Part shown: one piece after another, positions 22,746-33,612 of the stretch
Layout of the letters: each line of letters opens with the position of its first letter
How positions within the stretch are numbered: position 1 is the stretch's first letter
Assembly: GCF_963169125.1 (NCBI RefSeq)
Contig: NC_084802.1
Span: forward strand, 111,046,903-111,110,902
Origin: Humulus lupulus
Lineage: Eukaryota > Streptophyta > Magnoliopsida > Rosales > Cannabaceae
Direction: 5' to 3'
Length of the DNA stretch: 64,000 nt
Position numbers and translations under genes: made by a program
Notes under the pieces: model-generated
Told to the model about the DNA's origin: nothing
Database searches by the model: none
What the model saw: the letters and a program-made list of their open reading frames with translations, nothing else

Positions 22746-22849
22746 GGCCCGGGGTGAGTCCTCTGCTGGATCCTCCTAGAATCCCGTGCACTCTGCCACA
22801 AAATCGGCCAGTGCCTGACTTTTTATAGCAGTTCGCGGTGTGTATAAAA

Positions 22850-24216
22850 TCTCGAACTGACTGAGTTCGACTGCCCATTTTAACAAATGTCCCGATGCTT
22901 CAGGTTTTTGCAAAACCTGCCTTAGAGGCTGATCGGTCATGACGTGTATTGAGTGGGACTGGAAGTATGACCTGAGCTTTCTCTAGGCCATGATAAGGCA
23001 GAACGCCAATTTTTCCATTGGTGGGTATCGGGATTCCGCCCCGAGAAGTCTCTTACTGATGTAGTAGACTGGCTTCTGAGCTTGATCCTCTTCTTGTACC
23101 AGCACGGCACTAGCTGCATCCTCAGTGACAGCCAGGTAGAGAAAAAGAGGCTCTCCTGCCTTGGGTTTGGATAGCACGGGCAGCTCAGCCAGATGTGCCT
23201 TCAAGTCGAGGAATGCGCTTTCGCATTCCACTATCCATTCAAATTTCTTGTTTCCTCAGAGCAGGTTATAGAAGGGCAAACACTTATCGGTGGACTTGGA
23301 AATAAATCGGTTGAGGGCTGCCACTCTTCCTGTCAGACCTTGGACATCTTTCCGTGACCTGGGCGAAGGAAGCTCGAGCAATGATCTGATCTTGTCGGGG
23401 TTTTCCTCGATTCCTCGTGTATTGACTATGAACCCCAAGAATTTCCCTGACGCGACTCCAAAAGTGCATTTCTGTGGATTAAGCCTTATGCCATATTCCC
23501 GTAGTATCTTAAAACATTCTTCCAGGTCGGAAACATGGTTATCGGCAGTCTTTGACTTGACTAGCATGTCATCAACGTACACTTCCATGTTTTTTCCGAT
23601 CTGGTCCGCGAACATTCTATTTACTAGCCTTTGGTAGGTAGCTCCGACATTCTTCAGACCGAACGGCATGACCTTGTAGTAGTAGACATTAGTCGGGGTC
23701 ATGAAGCTGGTGTGTTCCTGGTCCGCCGGATTTATCGCGATCTGATTGTAGCCTGAGTACGCGTCCATAAAGGACATGAGCTCGTGCCTTTCCGTGGCAT
23801 CCACCAACTGGTCAATCCTTGGCAATGGAAAACAATCCTTGGGGCAGGCTTTATTCAGGTCGGAGAAATCGATGCAGGTCCGCCATTTCCCGTTAGGCTT
23901 TGGAACTAGCACGGGGTTTGCGACCCAGACTAGAAACATGGCTTCTCGAATAAAGCCACATTTTTTGAGCCGGGCTACTTCTTCTTCTAGGGCTTCAGCC
24001 CGGGTTGTTCCTAAACGTCTTTGCTTCTGAGAATTGGCAGGAATGCTTTTATTCAAATGAAGTGTGTGCATGATAACACTCGGGCTAATCCCCACCATGT
24101 CCTCGTGCGACCATGCGAATACGTCTAAGTTATCCCGCAAAAACGTAGTCAGCTCCGCCTTCCTCTTGCCGCAGAGGTTTTTCCCGAGCTTGACCATCCG
24201 CGACGGATTCTGCGGA
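22850..24216 (-). pseudogene. Reverse transcriptase and Ty3-type RNase H (Tat element 1)
   Basis: RT motifs in order: KWRTCIDFSDLNKACPKD, FMDAYSGYNQI, KVMPFGLKNVGATYQRLV and the catalytic YVDDMLVKSK (near 23565-23595). The RNase H part shows LYLAVTEDAASAVLV and YYISKRLLGAESRYPPMEKL, a degenerate first RNase H in which the usual catalytic D is not obvious, as is common in this lineage. A TGA at 23256 sits where element 2 has CGA. The block is in a different frame from gag because of the duplication at 24217-24256. Confidence 0.88.
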
Positions 24217-24256
24217 TCAATGTTCACCTCCTTGAGTCAATGTTCACCTCCTTGAG
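24217..24256. repeat. 20-bp tandem duplication in pol (Tat element 1)
   Basis: TCAATGTTCACCTCCTTGAG occurs twice in a row. Twenty is not a multiple of three, so it changes the frame between protease and RT. Element 2 has one copy of the corresponding sequence. Confidence 0.93.
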
Positions 24257-25474
24257 CTCCTCAATAGCCTGGAGCTCGGATCTGTCCTCGCCTATTCGGG
24301 GGTCAATATCCTCATTTAAGACGACATTTTCCCCCTCGGCGCTTTGAGGTTTTTCAATCTCAGGATCCCCTAAGGGTTCCTGAAATTCCTATTCGCCTTG
24401 AATGGCCATTGCCAGCTGCCCAGGTTTAGATTTTCCCTTCATGGAAATGCTGTAGCATTCCCTGGCAGCGAGCTGATCGCTCTGGATAGTGCAAATTCCT
24501 GTTGAAGTAGGGAACTTCATTACGAGGTGTCGAATGGACGTGACGGCCTCGAAGGCTATGAGCGTAGGTCGGTCCAAAATGGCGTTGTAGGCAGCAGAGC
24601 AGTCAATAACCACGAACTCAAGTAGTTTGGAGACTGTCCGAGGTCCTTCACCTAGGGTGATTACCAGCTTGATCGTCCCTATCGCTGCTGATCCTTCTCC
24701 CGAAAAACCATACAACATCATGGAGGTTGCCTTAAGCTCGGCGACAGTCAAGCCCATCTTCTCTAAGGTGGATCGGAATAGCAGGTTCACCGAACTTCCG
24801 TTGTCTATCAGTACCCTCCTCACTCTCCGGTTGGCGAGCTGAACTGCTACAACCAAGGGATCATTGTGAGAGAACTGGACATGGTCTGCATCTTCCTCCG
24901 TAAAAATGATTGGTTGCCTCTCCAATCGCTGCTGCTTTGACTGACGTTGTTCCGGGACAAACTCCACTCCGTTATGAGCCTTTAGTTCGTTCACGTATCT
25001 CTTTTGGGAACCTCTGCTCGTGCCAGCCATGTGCAGACCTCCAGAGATGGTGGATATCTCTCCTCCGACCATGGGAGGAGGGACATCCTGATCTACCCGA
25101 GACCCGGGATAACTGGCTGGGGCTTCTGGAGCAGGTCGACTCGCCGTAACCCTGTTCCGTGAGTATTGAGCCAAGGGGCCAGCTCAGATGAGAGTCTCGA
25201 TCTCATCTTTTAAATGCCTACAATTGTCGGTATTGTGGCCCATGTCGTTATGAAAACGGCAAAACTTGGAAGTATCTCTTTTTCCCTTGTGGTGCTTCAA
25301 TGGCTCCGGCCTCTTCCAGGGGACTCGAGTAGAGTTGGCCAGGAAGATACTCTCCCTGGACTGGGTGAGCTCGGTATACGTCGTGAAAACGGGCTTAAAC
25401 TTGTCTACGGACTTATTCTTCTTCTGGCCGTGCTGACTGTTTTCGCCATTTCCCTTTCTTTTGCCTCCACCGGG
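24240..25474 (-). pseudogene. Gag C-terminus and aspartic protease (Tat element 1)
   Basis: A CX2HX4HX4C knuckle, CRFHNDMGHNTDNC, lies near 25215-25255, followed by a TGA where arginine is usual. The protease active site reads RVLIDNGSSVNLLF (about 24765-24810), a D-N-G-S form common in Tat elements, followed by MMLYGFSGEG and AYNAILDRPTL. The linker to RT contains a stop at 24389 and the 20 bp duplication. Confidence 0.8.
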
Positions 25475-27361
25475 CTAGTTGTTCTGTGTGACATTTTGGG
25501 TCGCTGCCACGACCTCCGTCCCAACTCCAGCGGGCTGATCGGGAACCTGGCTGGTTCCCGCAGTTGAGGCCTCGGCTTCCTCCAAGTTTATCCATTCTTG
25601 GGCCCTGTTAAGGAATTCGTTAACCGACCTAACTCCCTTCCTTTGTATATCCTTCCAGAGGTCTCCTCCGACAAGGATTTCGGTTCTCACGGCCATGAGC
25701 TTGTAGCTATCATCCGCGTCTCTAGCCCGAGCAGCAACGTTCGCGAATCTGCTCAGGTAGGCCTTCAGAGTCTCACCGGGCTGCTGTCTCACGTTTGCTA
25801 GGGAGTCGGCTTGGACACGGGCGGCCTGGGAGGCTCGGAATGCCCTTTTGAAGTCAGCTGAGAAGGTCTTCCAGGAACTGATTGACTGTCTTTTACTTTG
25901 CTTGAACCACTGCCTGGTTGGTCCGGTCAGCGTGGAAGGGAAGATTAAGCATCGCAGCTCGGGGCCAATGTTATGGGCCATCATCAGGGTGTTGAACATC
26001 CCTAAATGGTCCGATGGGTCTCCGTCCCCATTGAATTTTGACAAGTGAGGCATACAGAAACCAGATGGGTATGCTGTCGTTGCTATATTGGGTGCGAAGA
26101 GTTCCATCTCGTCCCCTGAATCATATTCGTCTTTTTCTTTTTCAGACAGGAGCTTCCTCATCAGCTCCTCCATCTGAGTCAGGCGCTCGAGGGTTTGGTC
26201 CTGATGTCCTTGGTTATTCCGAAGTTGTTCAACAGCTCCGGATCCATTGTACATATTTGGTGGGTTATTGCCCCTCCTATCTTGAGAAAGGTTATTTGGG
26301 ACATTCCCTCCATTACGTACTTCGGACAGAGCCACCCTTGAGCGAGCCTGGCCATCTCCTCCTACTCGGCCCCCTCTATGAGAGTTGAGGCGATCTCGCA
26401 GGTCGCCTCCCTGGGTGGTCTGGTGACTTTGTGCCGAACTTAAACACTGACGCAGATCTCCCCCAGAGAGATCACTCCGGCGACTGCCGGTCCAGTGGCT
26501 CCTGCTTGATAGGCTTGGAGTCCGCCTTTGGTGGTGAGGATCTGAGCTTTCCCCTGGCGCCCTGCTACGCCGGGAAGGTCCAGCTGATTGCGGGTTTCTC
26601 CTACTGCTCCCATAGGCTGGGATGTCTCGGATGGGTCAAGCAGGAGATGGATATCTGATTGGAGAAGGAGGATGCCTGACTGGGGAGGCGATCCTAGTTC
26701 TGTCTAGACGGATCAAGTTTTGTGGGGGCCTTTCGGCCCTGCCAACCTGCTGGTCCCGCGCCGGGCGATCTGGACGAGGCGCAGGACGGTCGTCGGGGAC
26801 GGGCTGACGTCGCGAGCCCTCCCCAGATCTCCTTCGGGAATTTCCTCGAGCTCCTCTGGGCGTTCTTGAGGATGGTTGGGAGCTAGGAGTCGACGTCCTG
26901 ATCGAACGGTTGTATTGCTGTTGTCCGGCCCTAGGCATTTCCTCGAAGTTTGCCTCTCGACGGTGTGATGAAGGGGTGGAGTTGGCTGCTGGAAGTCTAT
27001 CCGAACGGCTATGCCTGGACCGGTTACCCCGGCGAGACTTAGGAGCCTCACCTTGCCTCTCTCCGGCGTTAACGCCAGTTGTGAGAGGGGGTAGTCGGGC
27101 CAGCATATCCTGGATTTGCTGACTAACTGTTGCTAACTGACTCCTCAGCTGAGCGTTCTCCATCTCCACCGCAGTATAATAACATGGGTTTGGATTAGGT
27201 GGCCGGGGCATCAAACTACCAGTATCATCTTGGCCCGCTGGCTGTTTTCCTGGCCGCTGCTGGACTTCAGGAACTTGTTCACCAGGGATGGCAGTATGAT
27301 GAGCCTCCTGCCCATCATGTTGTTCTATCTCGTTACCATGCCTGGACTGCGTAGTCACCAT
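25475..27361 (-). pseudogene. gag: Gag of Tat element 1
   Basis: Start MVTTQSRHGNEIEQ at 27361, about 34 bases after the primer site; element 2 begins the same way. An N-terminal low-complexity part (Gln-, Pro- and Arg-rich, about residues 1-240) ends at a stop near 26636. The retrotransposon gag domain follows in the same frame: HLSKFNGDGDPSDHLGMF, LRCLIFPSTLTGPTRQWF, FKRAFRASQAARV and TLKAYLSRFANVAARARD. It would form the particle core. Two stops or more separate the parts. Confidence 0.85.
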
Positions 27362-27394
27362 AGTCGGATGTTTGCGACAACACTAATCGAACTT

Positions 27395-27413
27395 GCTCTC
27401 AATGAAAGCACCA
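27395..27413 (-). promoter_or_regulatory. Primer binding site, Tat element 1
   Basis: Minus strand TGGTGCTTTCATTGAGAGC begins three bases after the 5' LTR end and starts with TGG as expected for pairing to a tRNA CCA end. The same 19-mer occurs in element 2 at 39976-39994. I do not assign the tRNA. Confidence 0.75.
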
Positions 27414-27416
27414 AAT

Positions 27417-28174
27417 TGTTGACGCGGTTCTTCGTCAACAGGTAATTAAAATAAGAAGAGAAAGAGATTAGTGCTAATAATGAACTGAAACAAATATATG
27501 ATCTTAGCAAATGGAAATGTGACTCAAGACACGGTTTTTAAGTGGTTCAAAGGTTAAAATCCTTCTACTCCACTAGTCAGTATTATTGCTCTGTATTGGG
27601 TATTTAATTACAGGGCCTTTTTTACAATTGAGAGTCCAACCCCTATTTACTCCCAGGGTCTCCATATTTATAGGAGAAGGCACCTGGGAGTTGGTAAGAA
27701 GGTCATCCCGTGACCCTCTTATCTATCGTATCAACTCTGTGACATTCATGATTAATTCCTAAACCTGACACATAAGTGTGGTCAAATCAGTAGGTAAGGA
27801 GATAATGGGCTGCACGGCCCAACCCAGTCGTGGGTGTCTGAATACGCACGTTCCTTCTGCGTATCTGAGAAGTCAGGGGGATATCAGACACGTGATGTCT
27901 GATATATGCATGTTTACATTGCGTGTGTAGACTTTACAAAGGGTCATAGCCTCCCTATCTAGCTCGTACCACGAGCTGCATACTTGACTCGACCTTCGGG
28001 CTTCAGAGTCCTTCCCCCAGCCTTGGGCAATCTTGGCGAGCCCTTGGGGTCTTCCCGAGCTAAGGAGGTACGACCTCGAGACAGAAGCTCCAATGTTGGG
28101 GTTGTTCATGAGGTAATCATTGTTAGGCTGTAGCTCGGCTTGTTAATCAGCCCGTGGGAAATCCAGGGCGTACA
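27417..28174 (-). repeat. 5' LTR of Tat element 1
   Basis: Partner of 17603-18360, same length (758) and same ends. Contains the minus-direction TATA-like CTATAAATA (near 27668). Followed by GACAC, the target duplication. Confidence 0.92.
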
Positions 28175-28321
28175 GACACGTAATCAAAAGATAAAGATAA
28201 CAACATTAATAACAAGTAAGAAAAGTCAAGCACATAGTTAGTAAGATTCAAAATACATTCCATGTGACATCAAAGAGTTAAGCATAATAGTCATCATCGA
28301 AACCCACATGTAATATAGTCC
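28175..28321. other. Spacer between two Tat elements, with both target duplications
   Basis: Begins with GACAC (duplication of element 1) and ends with AGTCC (28317-28321, duplication of element 2). The 137 bases between are AT-rich older DNA, probably the Athila-like untranslated region also seen at 16462-17597 and 40758-40981. No gene. Confidence 0.8.
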
Positions 28322-29076
28322 TGTTGACGCGATTCTTCGCCAACAGGTAATTAAGAAAATAAGAGGAAGGGATTAGTGCTTAATAATGAACCGAAATTGA
28401 TGAATGATCTTTTAATGGACTGATGACACAAACACGTTTTTTAGGTGGTTCGAAGGTTAAAATCCTTCTACTCCACCAGCCAATATTATTGCTATATGCC
28501 TGATATTCTTTACAGGGTATTTCCTTACACAGTAGCATCCAACCCTTTGCAACTCCCAGCCTTTCCATATTTATAGGAGAGGGCACCTGGGAGTTGGTAA
28601 GGGGGGTCATCCCGTGACCTTCTTACTTATCATGTCACTTCTGTGACATTCATGATTAATTCCTAAACCCTGACATGTGAAGTGTGGTCTAATCAATAGG
28701 TAAGGGGGATAATGGGCCGCAAGGCCCAACCCAGTCGTGGGTGCCTGAATACGCACGTTCATACTGCGTGTCCGAGAAGTCAGGGGTATATCAGACACGT
28801 GATGTCTGATATATGCACGTTTACCTTGCGTGGTTGACTTTATAAAAGGTCATAGCCTCCAACTCCAGCTCGTACCACGAGCTGGATGCCTCCTCGACCT
28901 GTGGCCTTCACAGTCCTGACTCGGTCCTTAAGTAATCTTGGCGAACCTTTGTATACCCCGAGCTAACGAGGTAGGACCTGACGACAACAGCTCCGGTCGT
29001 GGGGGATCCACGCGGCTGATATAATTTAGGCCGTATCTCAACTCGCTAATAGCCCGTTGGAAAATCAGGGCGTACA
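28322..29076 (-). repeat. 3' LTR of Tat element 2
   Basis: Plus strand TGTTGACGCGATTC... to ...GGGCGTACA; coding strand starts TGTACGCCC. Clearly related to the element 1 LTRs but with many differences, so the two insertions are distinct subfamily members. Confidence 0.92.
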
Positions 29077-29092
29077 TTTGCCCCCCAAGCCC
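29077..29092 (-). promoter_or_regulatory. Polypurine tract of Tat element 2
   Basis: Minus strand GGGCTTGGGGGGCAAA next to the 3' LTR start; matches the tract of element 1. Confidence 0.8.
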
Positions 29093-29339
29093 CTGCTCAT
29101 GGTACACGACGTCATGTAGGGCCACAGTAGGGGATTTTAGGCTTCCCCATGAACTCTTCATATTCCACATTTCACGCAGGCGCCGAATACATGGAACATC
29201 GTGGTTGGCGACGGTACGTCTTCCGAGAACTACATTAAATGGCCTAGCCTAAACTTAGCCGTCATTTCACCTTTCGAGTGGAGAGCCTTGGATCCCACAT
29301 CAGGGCAATCCAACGGCCCTCCTCACGCGGCCTTTCACG

Positions 29340-29348
29340 TATATAAAA
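29340..29348 (+). promoter_or_regulatory. TATA box of the antisense gene, Tat element 2
   Basis: TATATAAAA on the plus strand after CCTTTCACG and before GGGGTGGCCACC. The box and flanks are conserved with 18624 in element 1, and a pyrimidine-rich leader follows, as in plant promoters. A leader intron could run from GTAAGT at 29577 to AG at 30096. Confidence 0.68.
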
Positions 29349-30104
29349 GGGGTGGCCACCTTACGCATGGGCCACCCGTTTATTTGAAAATTTTCTGAAC
29401 TTTCCATTTTCTTCTCTCTTCTCATCCTCAAAAGAGAAACCCTCTTCTTTCCGGGCACTGTTCCCAGCACTCCAGAAGGTCAAGCGCAAGGGTTCCTTTG
29501 AGGTTTTGGAATTAGTCATTCCGTCGAGGCCCCAACCCCGATGACCCCTTCATCCCCTTCTCAACCAGAATACTCCGTAAGTCTCCTGACTGTGCATATT
29601 TTGAATTTCTTTTTCACTGTATCCTAGGCAAATAATTCCTGTAGCTGCATGCAAGGTTTTGTTGGTTTTCTGTGGGTATGAAGGGTATAGGTTTTGCTTT
29701 AGGGCATCGACTGTAGAAGAAAACCATTAAGGAGCATGGCTTATATGGTGCATTTTCTGGGGAATTCTTCTGGGTAGGATTTTCGGTATGCTTGTTTAAA
29801 ATATTCAGTACTTTGGGTGTAAAACCAGGTAGCTTAGGGGACACGCTTCACAGGCAGTTTTGCACCTCTTGCCTACTGAAACTTTCCTTCTAAGGAAAAT
29901 TTCTATCCTAACCCTCCTGACACACGAATTCTGAGTAATCGGGGATCTGTTGGGAGCACAGGCGCGTGTTCATAGAACCACGTGGTCTCACTCTCCACGG
30001 GCTGAGATTACCTCAGCTCGTGCAAAGGAAACACCTCTTTTGATTCTTCCTTATGCTTAGGTCACCTTTTCTGAAATTTCTTCTTTTGTTCGCTAGGCGA
30101 CCAG

Positions 30105-31625
30105 ATGGGACCCAAGAAGAACGCTCCTAAGAGGATCGCAGGCAGCTCGTCCTCCCAACAATCCAAAGGAAAAGAAGTGATGACAGACTCCCCAATCCTT
30201 GTCTTCGGGTCGGCCGTGGAGCAGGAGCTCGAGGTGGCGCCCGATGATTTCTTCGAGGCCGAGAGGATCATCTCGAAGATCACTGACCAGAGGAAAGTGA
30301 ATAAAATATTCCTTTCCCACAACATCGAACTGGCGAGGGGCGCCCTGATCGCCCGACCTCCCGCAGAAGGTGAGCGGAGCTGCGCGCCGCTCGATGAGGA
30401 GTTCACGGCCTGGAGTGACGAGAACTTCAAGGCAGGGGCTTTCCTCCCGCTGGATCAATACTTCGCCGACTTCCTCAACTACGTGAGGTTGGCTCCTTTC
30501 CAGCTCCCCCCCAACTCTTATCGTTTGTTGGCGGGGTTGAGATATCTGTTCTCGAAACAGGAGTGGGAGGTCCCCACTCCGGCAGATATCCTATATTTTT
30601 TCTGCCTCAAGGCCAGCCCGGAGTAGCGGGGGCGAGACGACGGGTTCTATTACTTGACCCGGTTTCTCGATACGGCTGCGGTCATCGAGCTGCCCAGCCA
30701 CCCCAACGACTTCAAAGACCAGTTCTTTATGTCCAAGGGGTTTTGCAACTGCGACCTGCACTACTTCAACCGTCCTCGTAAGTATCTTTCATCCTTAGCT
30801 CGTAAGTTAAGTATCAGTTAGCTCCCCCTATATCCATTTCTGACTTAGAATAATTTTGCAGCCATTTTCGCGAGGACAGATAAGTCTGTGATCCTCGGGA
30901 GTCAGTACGAGACACTGGCGGGCTTGCCCCCCAGTGAGAAGGACTATCGCCAGCTCGTGACAGACGAGACGATGCTGGCATGCAAGCTGATCTCTCCAGG
31001 CCAGACTTTGAACCTGAGGAGACCCCGGGTGCCTCCCCTAGCTCACGAGTTGAGGCCTATCCCTGAGGAGGAGGCTGCGGGGGATGAGAACGAGGAGGAC
31101 GAGGTGCCCCTCGTGAGGAGGAAGCGGGCGCTGGAGGAAGCCCAAAGAACGGACGAGGAGAGGATCCAGTCCAGAGCAGCTGCAGGTCCCTCTGGCCAAG
31201 GTAACCCATATCTATTCAGAGGCTTAAATAGGGCCACCGCAGACCCTCGGATAGTTAGGTTCAATCCCAAACAGCTCGTCCAACGCCATCGAAGTGACCC
31301 AGACCTTGATATAACCCTACTCCATTGTGTCGACCGGCTCGTGCTGGATTACAAAAATAGCCGCCCTAGGGGTACCATAGTCGTAGACAACACTCTAGCC
31401 TTTAGGTCGGCCTTATTTGAGGAGTATGGGACCAACCTTCGGTCATGGCCCTCGCTCCGAGAGGGCATCGTAGCTCCGGGTCTTAGGAAATATGTAGAAG
31501 AGTCTAGTCCTGAGCCAGTTTCGGACCCAGAACCCGCGCTAGCTCGAGAAGTAATTGTCTTAGATTCCCCCGCAGAAGCTCCGGGGCCGATGGTCGTGAC
31601 CATAGATTCCTCTTCTAGCTTGGGG
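30105..31625 (+). pseudogene. Antisense ORF 1, Transposase_28-like protein (Tat element 2)
   Basis: Starts MGPKKNAPKRIAGSSSSQQS at 30105, eight bases after a likely leader-intron acceptor. The domain at about residues 55-170 (IELARGALIARPPAEGERSC, FLPLDQYFADFLNYVRLAPF, QLPPNSYRLLAGLRYL) resembles the plant 'putative gypsy type transposon' family, Pfam Transposase_28. A TAG at 30624 breaks it; the same frame then continues as DDGFYYLTRFLDTAAVIELP, and an intron (GT 30778, AG 30861) joins in phase to an exon (FARTDKSVILGSQYETLAGL) that is open to 31625. The C-terminus is acidic, then Pro/Ser-rich. Role unknown; probably an accessory product of the element. Confidence 0.65.
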
Positions 31626-31744
31626 GTAGGATTCCTTTTAGTATATATATACTTGAGTTTCGCTTTTTTTTTTTTTTTTTTTTTTTTTGTTCTTGCATGT
31701 ATGCTTACTTGTATATTAATGTTGTCTTTGTTTTGCCAGAGGAC

Positions 31745-32867
31745 ATGTCTCAGCCCGGGAGCAGAGATCTGCGAGCTATGTTCGCTGGAGGGAACTCCTT
31801 AGCTGGGGCCTCTAGGCCCAAAATGAAGAAGCTCCGGGTGGTGAAGAAAGCCGCTGGGACCCCAATCAATACCCCTGCAAAGGGGAAAGATTAGATCCCA
31901 GCTGCCCAGGCCAAGGAAACTGCCCCTCCTGCGGTAGTGGAGAATATGGCCCCGCCCCTTTCGCGAGCTCTGGCCTTTGTCCGGGACACCAGGGCAGAGC
32001 TCGGGGCCTCAGCAACCGGGGCCTCCAAGGTGCGCATCCCGGTGGACTCCCAGGCCCTGGAGAAGATTTCAGACGTCTTTCGGGGGACGGTGTATGAGAT
32101 GGCGAGCTACGCCGTCCACCACTTCTACGGCGCCAAAGAAAGGGACCTGCGGGCTATCGACACAAGGAGCCCGGAGGGCGTGATGGAGTCTTCACTGGGA
32201 ATGGCTCTAATGGTAAGCTGGTTTTACATTTTGTACTCTTAGGGTTATCACGCATCACACGTTCTTTCTACTTTTCTTTTTTTTTTCTAAGGCAGTTGTC
32301 TCTCTGTTTTTGTAGAGTGTCCTGGCTCTTCACCGGAGCATTGCCAGGTCCAAGGCTCGCCTCGAGGACATGAAGGGCGAGCATTAGGCTGTTCTGGCCG
32401 CCCATCAAACTACTCTGGCTTCCCTGAAGACTGCCCAACAGCAGGAGCAGGAGGCCAAGGGAGCCTTGGCGGCCGCGCGAGCTGAGCTGGACGCGTCCCG
32501 TCCTAAGCTGGAAGAGGCCGAGGCTAACAAGGCCGCCCTAGCCACTGCGATGGCCGAACTCGAGGAGGCCAGGACAGCCCGGATCGCGCTGGATGGTGCA
32601 AAAGCTGAGGCCGAGGAGGCTAAGGCTGCCTTGGAAAAGGAGAAGGCAGCTTCCAGCTCCGCCGTGGAGGACATGCTCCACTACTGCTGGGTCTATAAAT
32701 CGAACGGCGATTTCTCCTTCTTGGGAGTGGACGTCTGGGAGCCTTTGCTGGAGGGGTTTAAAGCTCGTCTGCAGCAGGAGGCACCTTCTAAGACTACGGA
32801 GACTTCCACAGTGGCCAAGCAGGAGGGAGAGACGGCGACCTCAACAGAGCAGCCCGGAGGAGCCTAG
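31745..32867 (+). pseudogene. Antisense ORF 2, coiled-coil protein (Tat element 2)
   Basis: Begins MSQPGSRDLRAMFAGGNSL just after a likely acceptor (AG 31739), runs to 32212, skips an intron (GT 32213, AG 32315; phase 0) and ends at 32865-32867. The central part is a long Ala/Glu/Lys coiled coil (about 32390-32660), then MLHYCWVYKSNGDFSFLGVD and a Glu/Thr-rich tail. Two TAG stops (31892, 32386) both lie where element 1 has a CAA or CAG codon. It may be a second gene or the 3' half of a transcript shared with ORF 1: the splice phase from 31625 does not match, so I keep them separate. Confidence 0.65.
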
Positions 32868-33022
32868 GGCCTTTCTTTTTTGAGTTCGTTTATTATTATT
32901 ACCCTCACTTTTTTTTGTAACTTTTGTATGAGGTTTTTCCACCTCGAGACAATCGGTTTTATCAATTTTTGCTTTTAATTGGTTCATTTCCTTTTGCCTC
33001 TACGCATTTTGGTCATTGCTTT

Positions 33023-33480
33023 GAAAAACTTAGTTCGTGTTAATTCTTGACTACCATTTCATGCTTTTTAAGAAAAACAACGATCAATCAATTTGAATTA
33101 ACTTCTAAGTTTTATGACCTGGTTATGTCCAGGACCTTAGTTTGAAAACTTAGTTCGCGTTAATTTTTATCAATATCTCGTGTTCTTTAAGAAAAACGAC
33201 GATCAATCGATTTGAATTAACTTCTAAGTTTTATGACCTGGTTATGTCCAGGACCTTAGTTTGAAAACTTAGTTTGCGTTAATTTTTATCATTATCTCGT
33301 GTTCTTTAAGAAAAACAACGATCAATCAATTTGAATTAACTTCTAAGTTTTATGACCTGGTTATATCCAGGGTAGAGCTTAGTTCGCGTTAATTTTTATC
33401 AATATCTCGTGTTCTTTAAGAAAAACGACGATCAATCGATTTGAATTAACTTCTAAGCCTTTATATCCAGGCACCATATT
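33023..33480. repeat. About 120-bp tandem repeats, four copies (Tat element 2)
   Basis: Units start at GAAAA(A)CTTAGTT at 33023, 33144 and 33263, with a worn fourth copy from about 33375. Each carries CCTGGTTATGTCCAGG, a 5 bp stem hairpin. Same family and place as the array in element 1, with fewer copies. Confidence 0.88.
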
Positions 33481-33612
33481 CCCCCCAAGTAACTAGGAAA
33501 GGGTCTTTCGTGGTTACTTTAGATTACACTTGCAAATATATTCAATCATGAACGAAAAGTTAATTCTCATTGCTCAATACATAACAAATGGCCTTTAAGC
33601 CTTACAAGGGTG

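Larger units (their letters stand above)
17603..28174 (-). mobile_element. Tat-lineage Ty3/gypsy element 1, complete ends
   Basis: Two 758-base LTRs (17603-18360 and 27417-28174) flank gag, protease, RT, RNase H, second RNase H and integrase on the minus strand and an antisense gene block on the plus strand. Target duplication GACAC is perfect (17598-17602 and 28175-28179). The LTRs differ at about 29 positions by my count, about 4%, mostly transitions. gag-protease is in one frame and RT-integrase in another, separated by a 20 bp tandem duplication at 24217-24256; in-frame stops are also present. Confidence 0.93.

Noticed and set aside
28380..28610. 76-codon minus-strand frame, also at 40056-40286
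   Set aside because: Identical position in both LTRs of element 2 and no family; LTR artefact.
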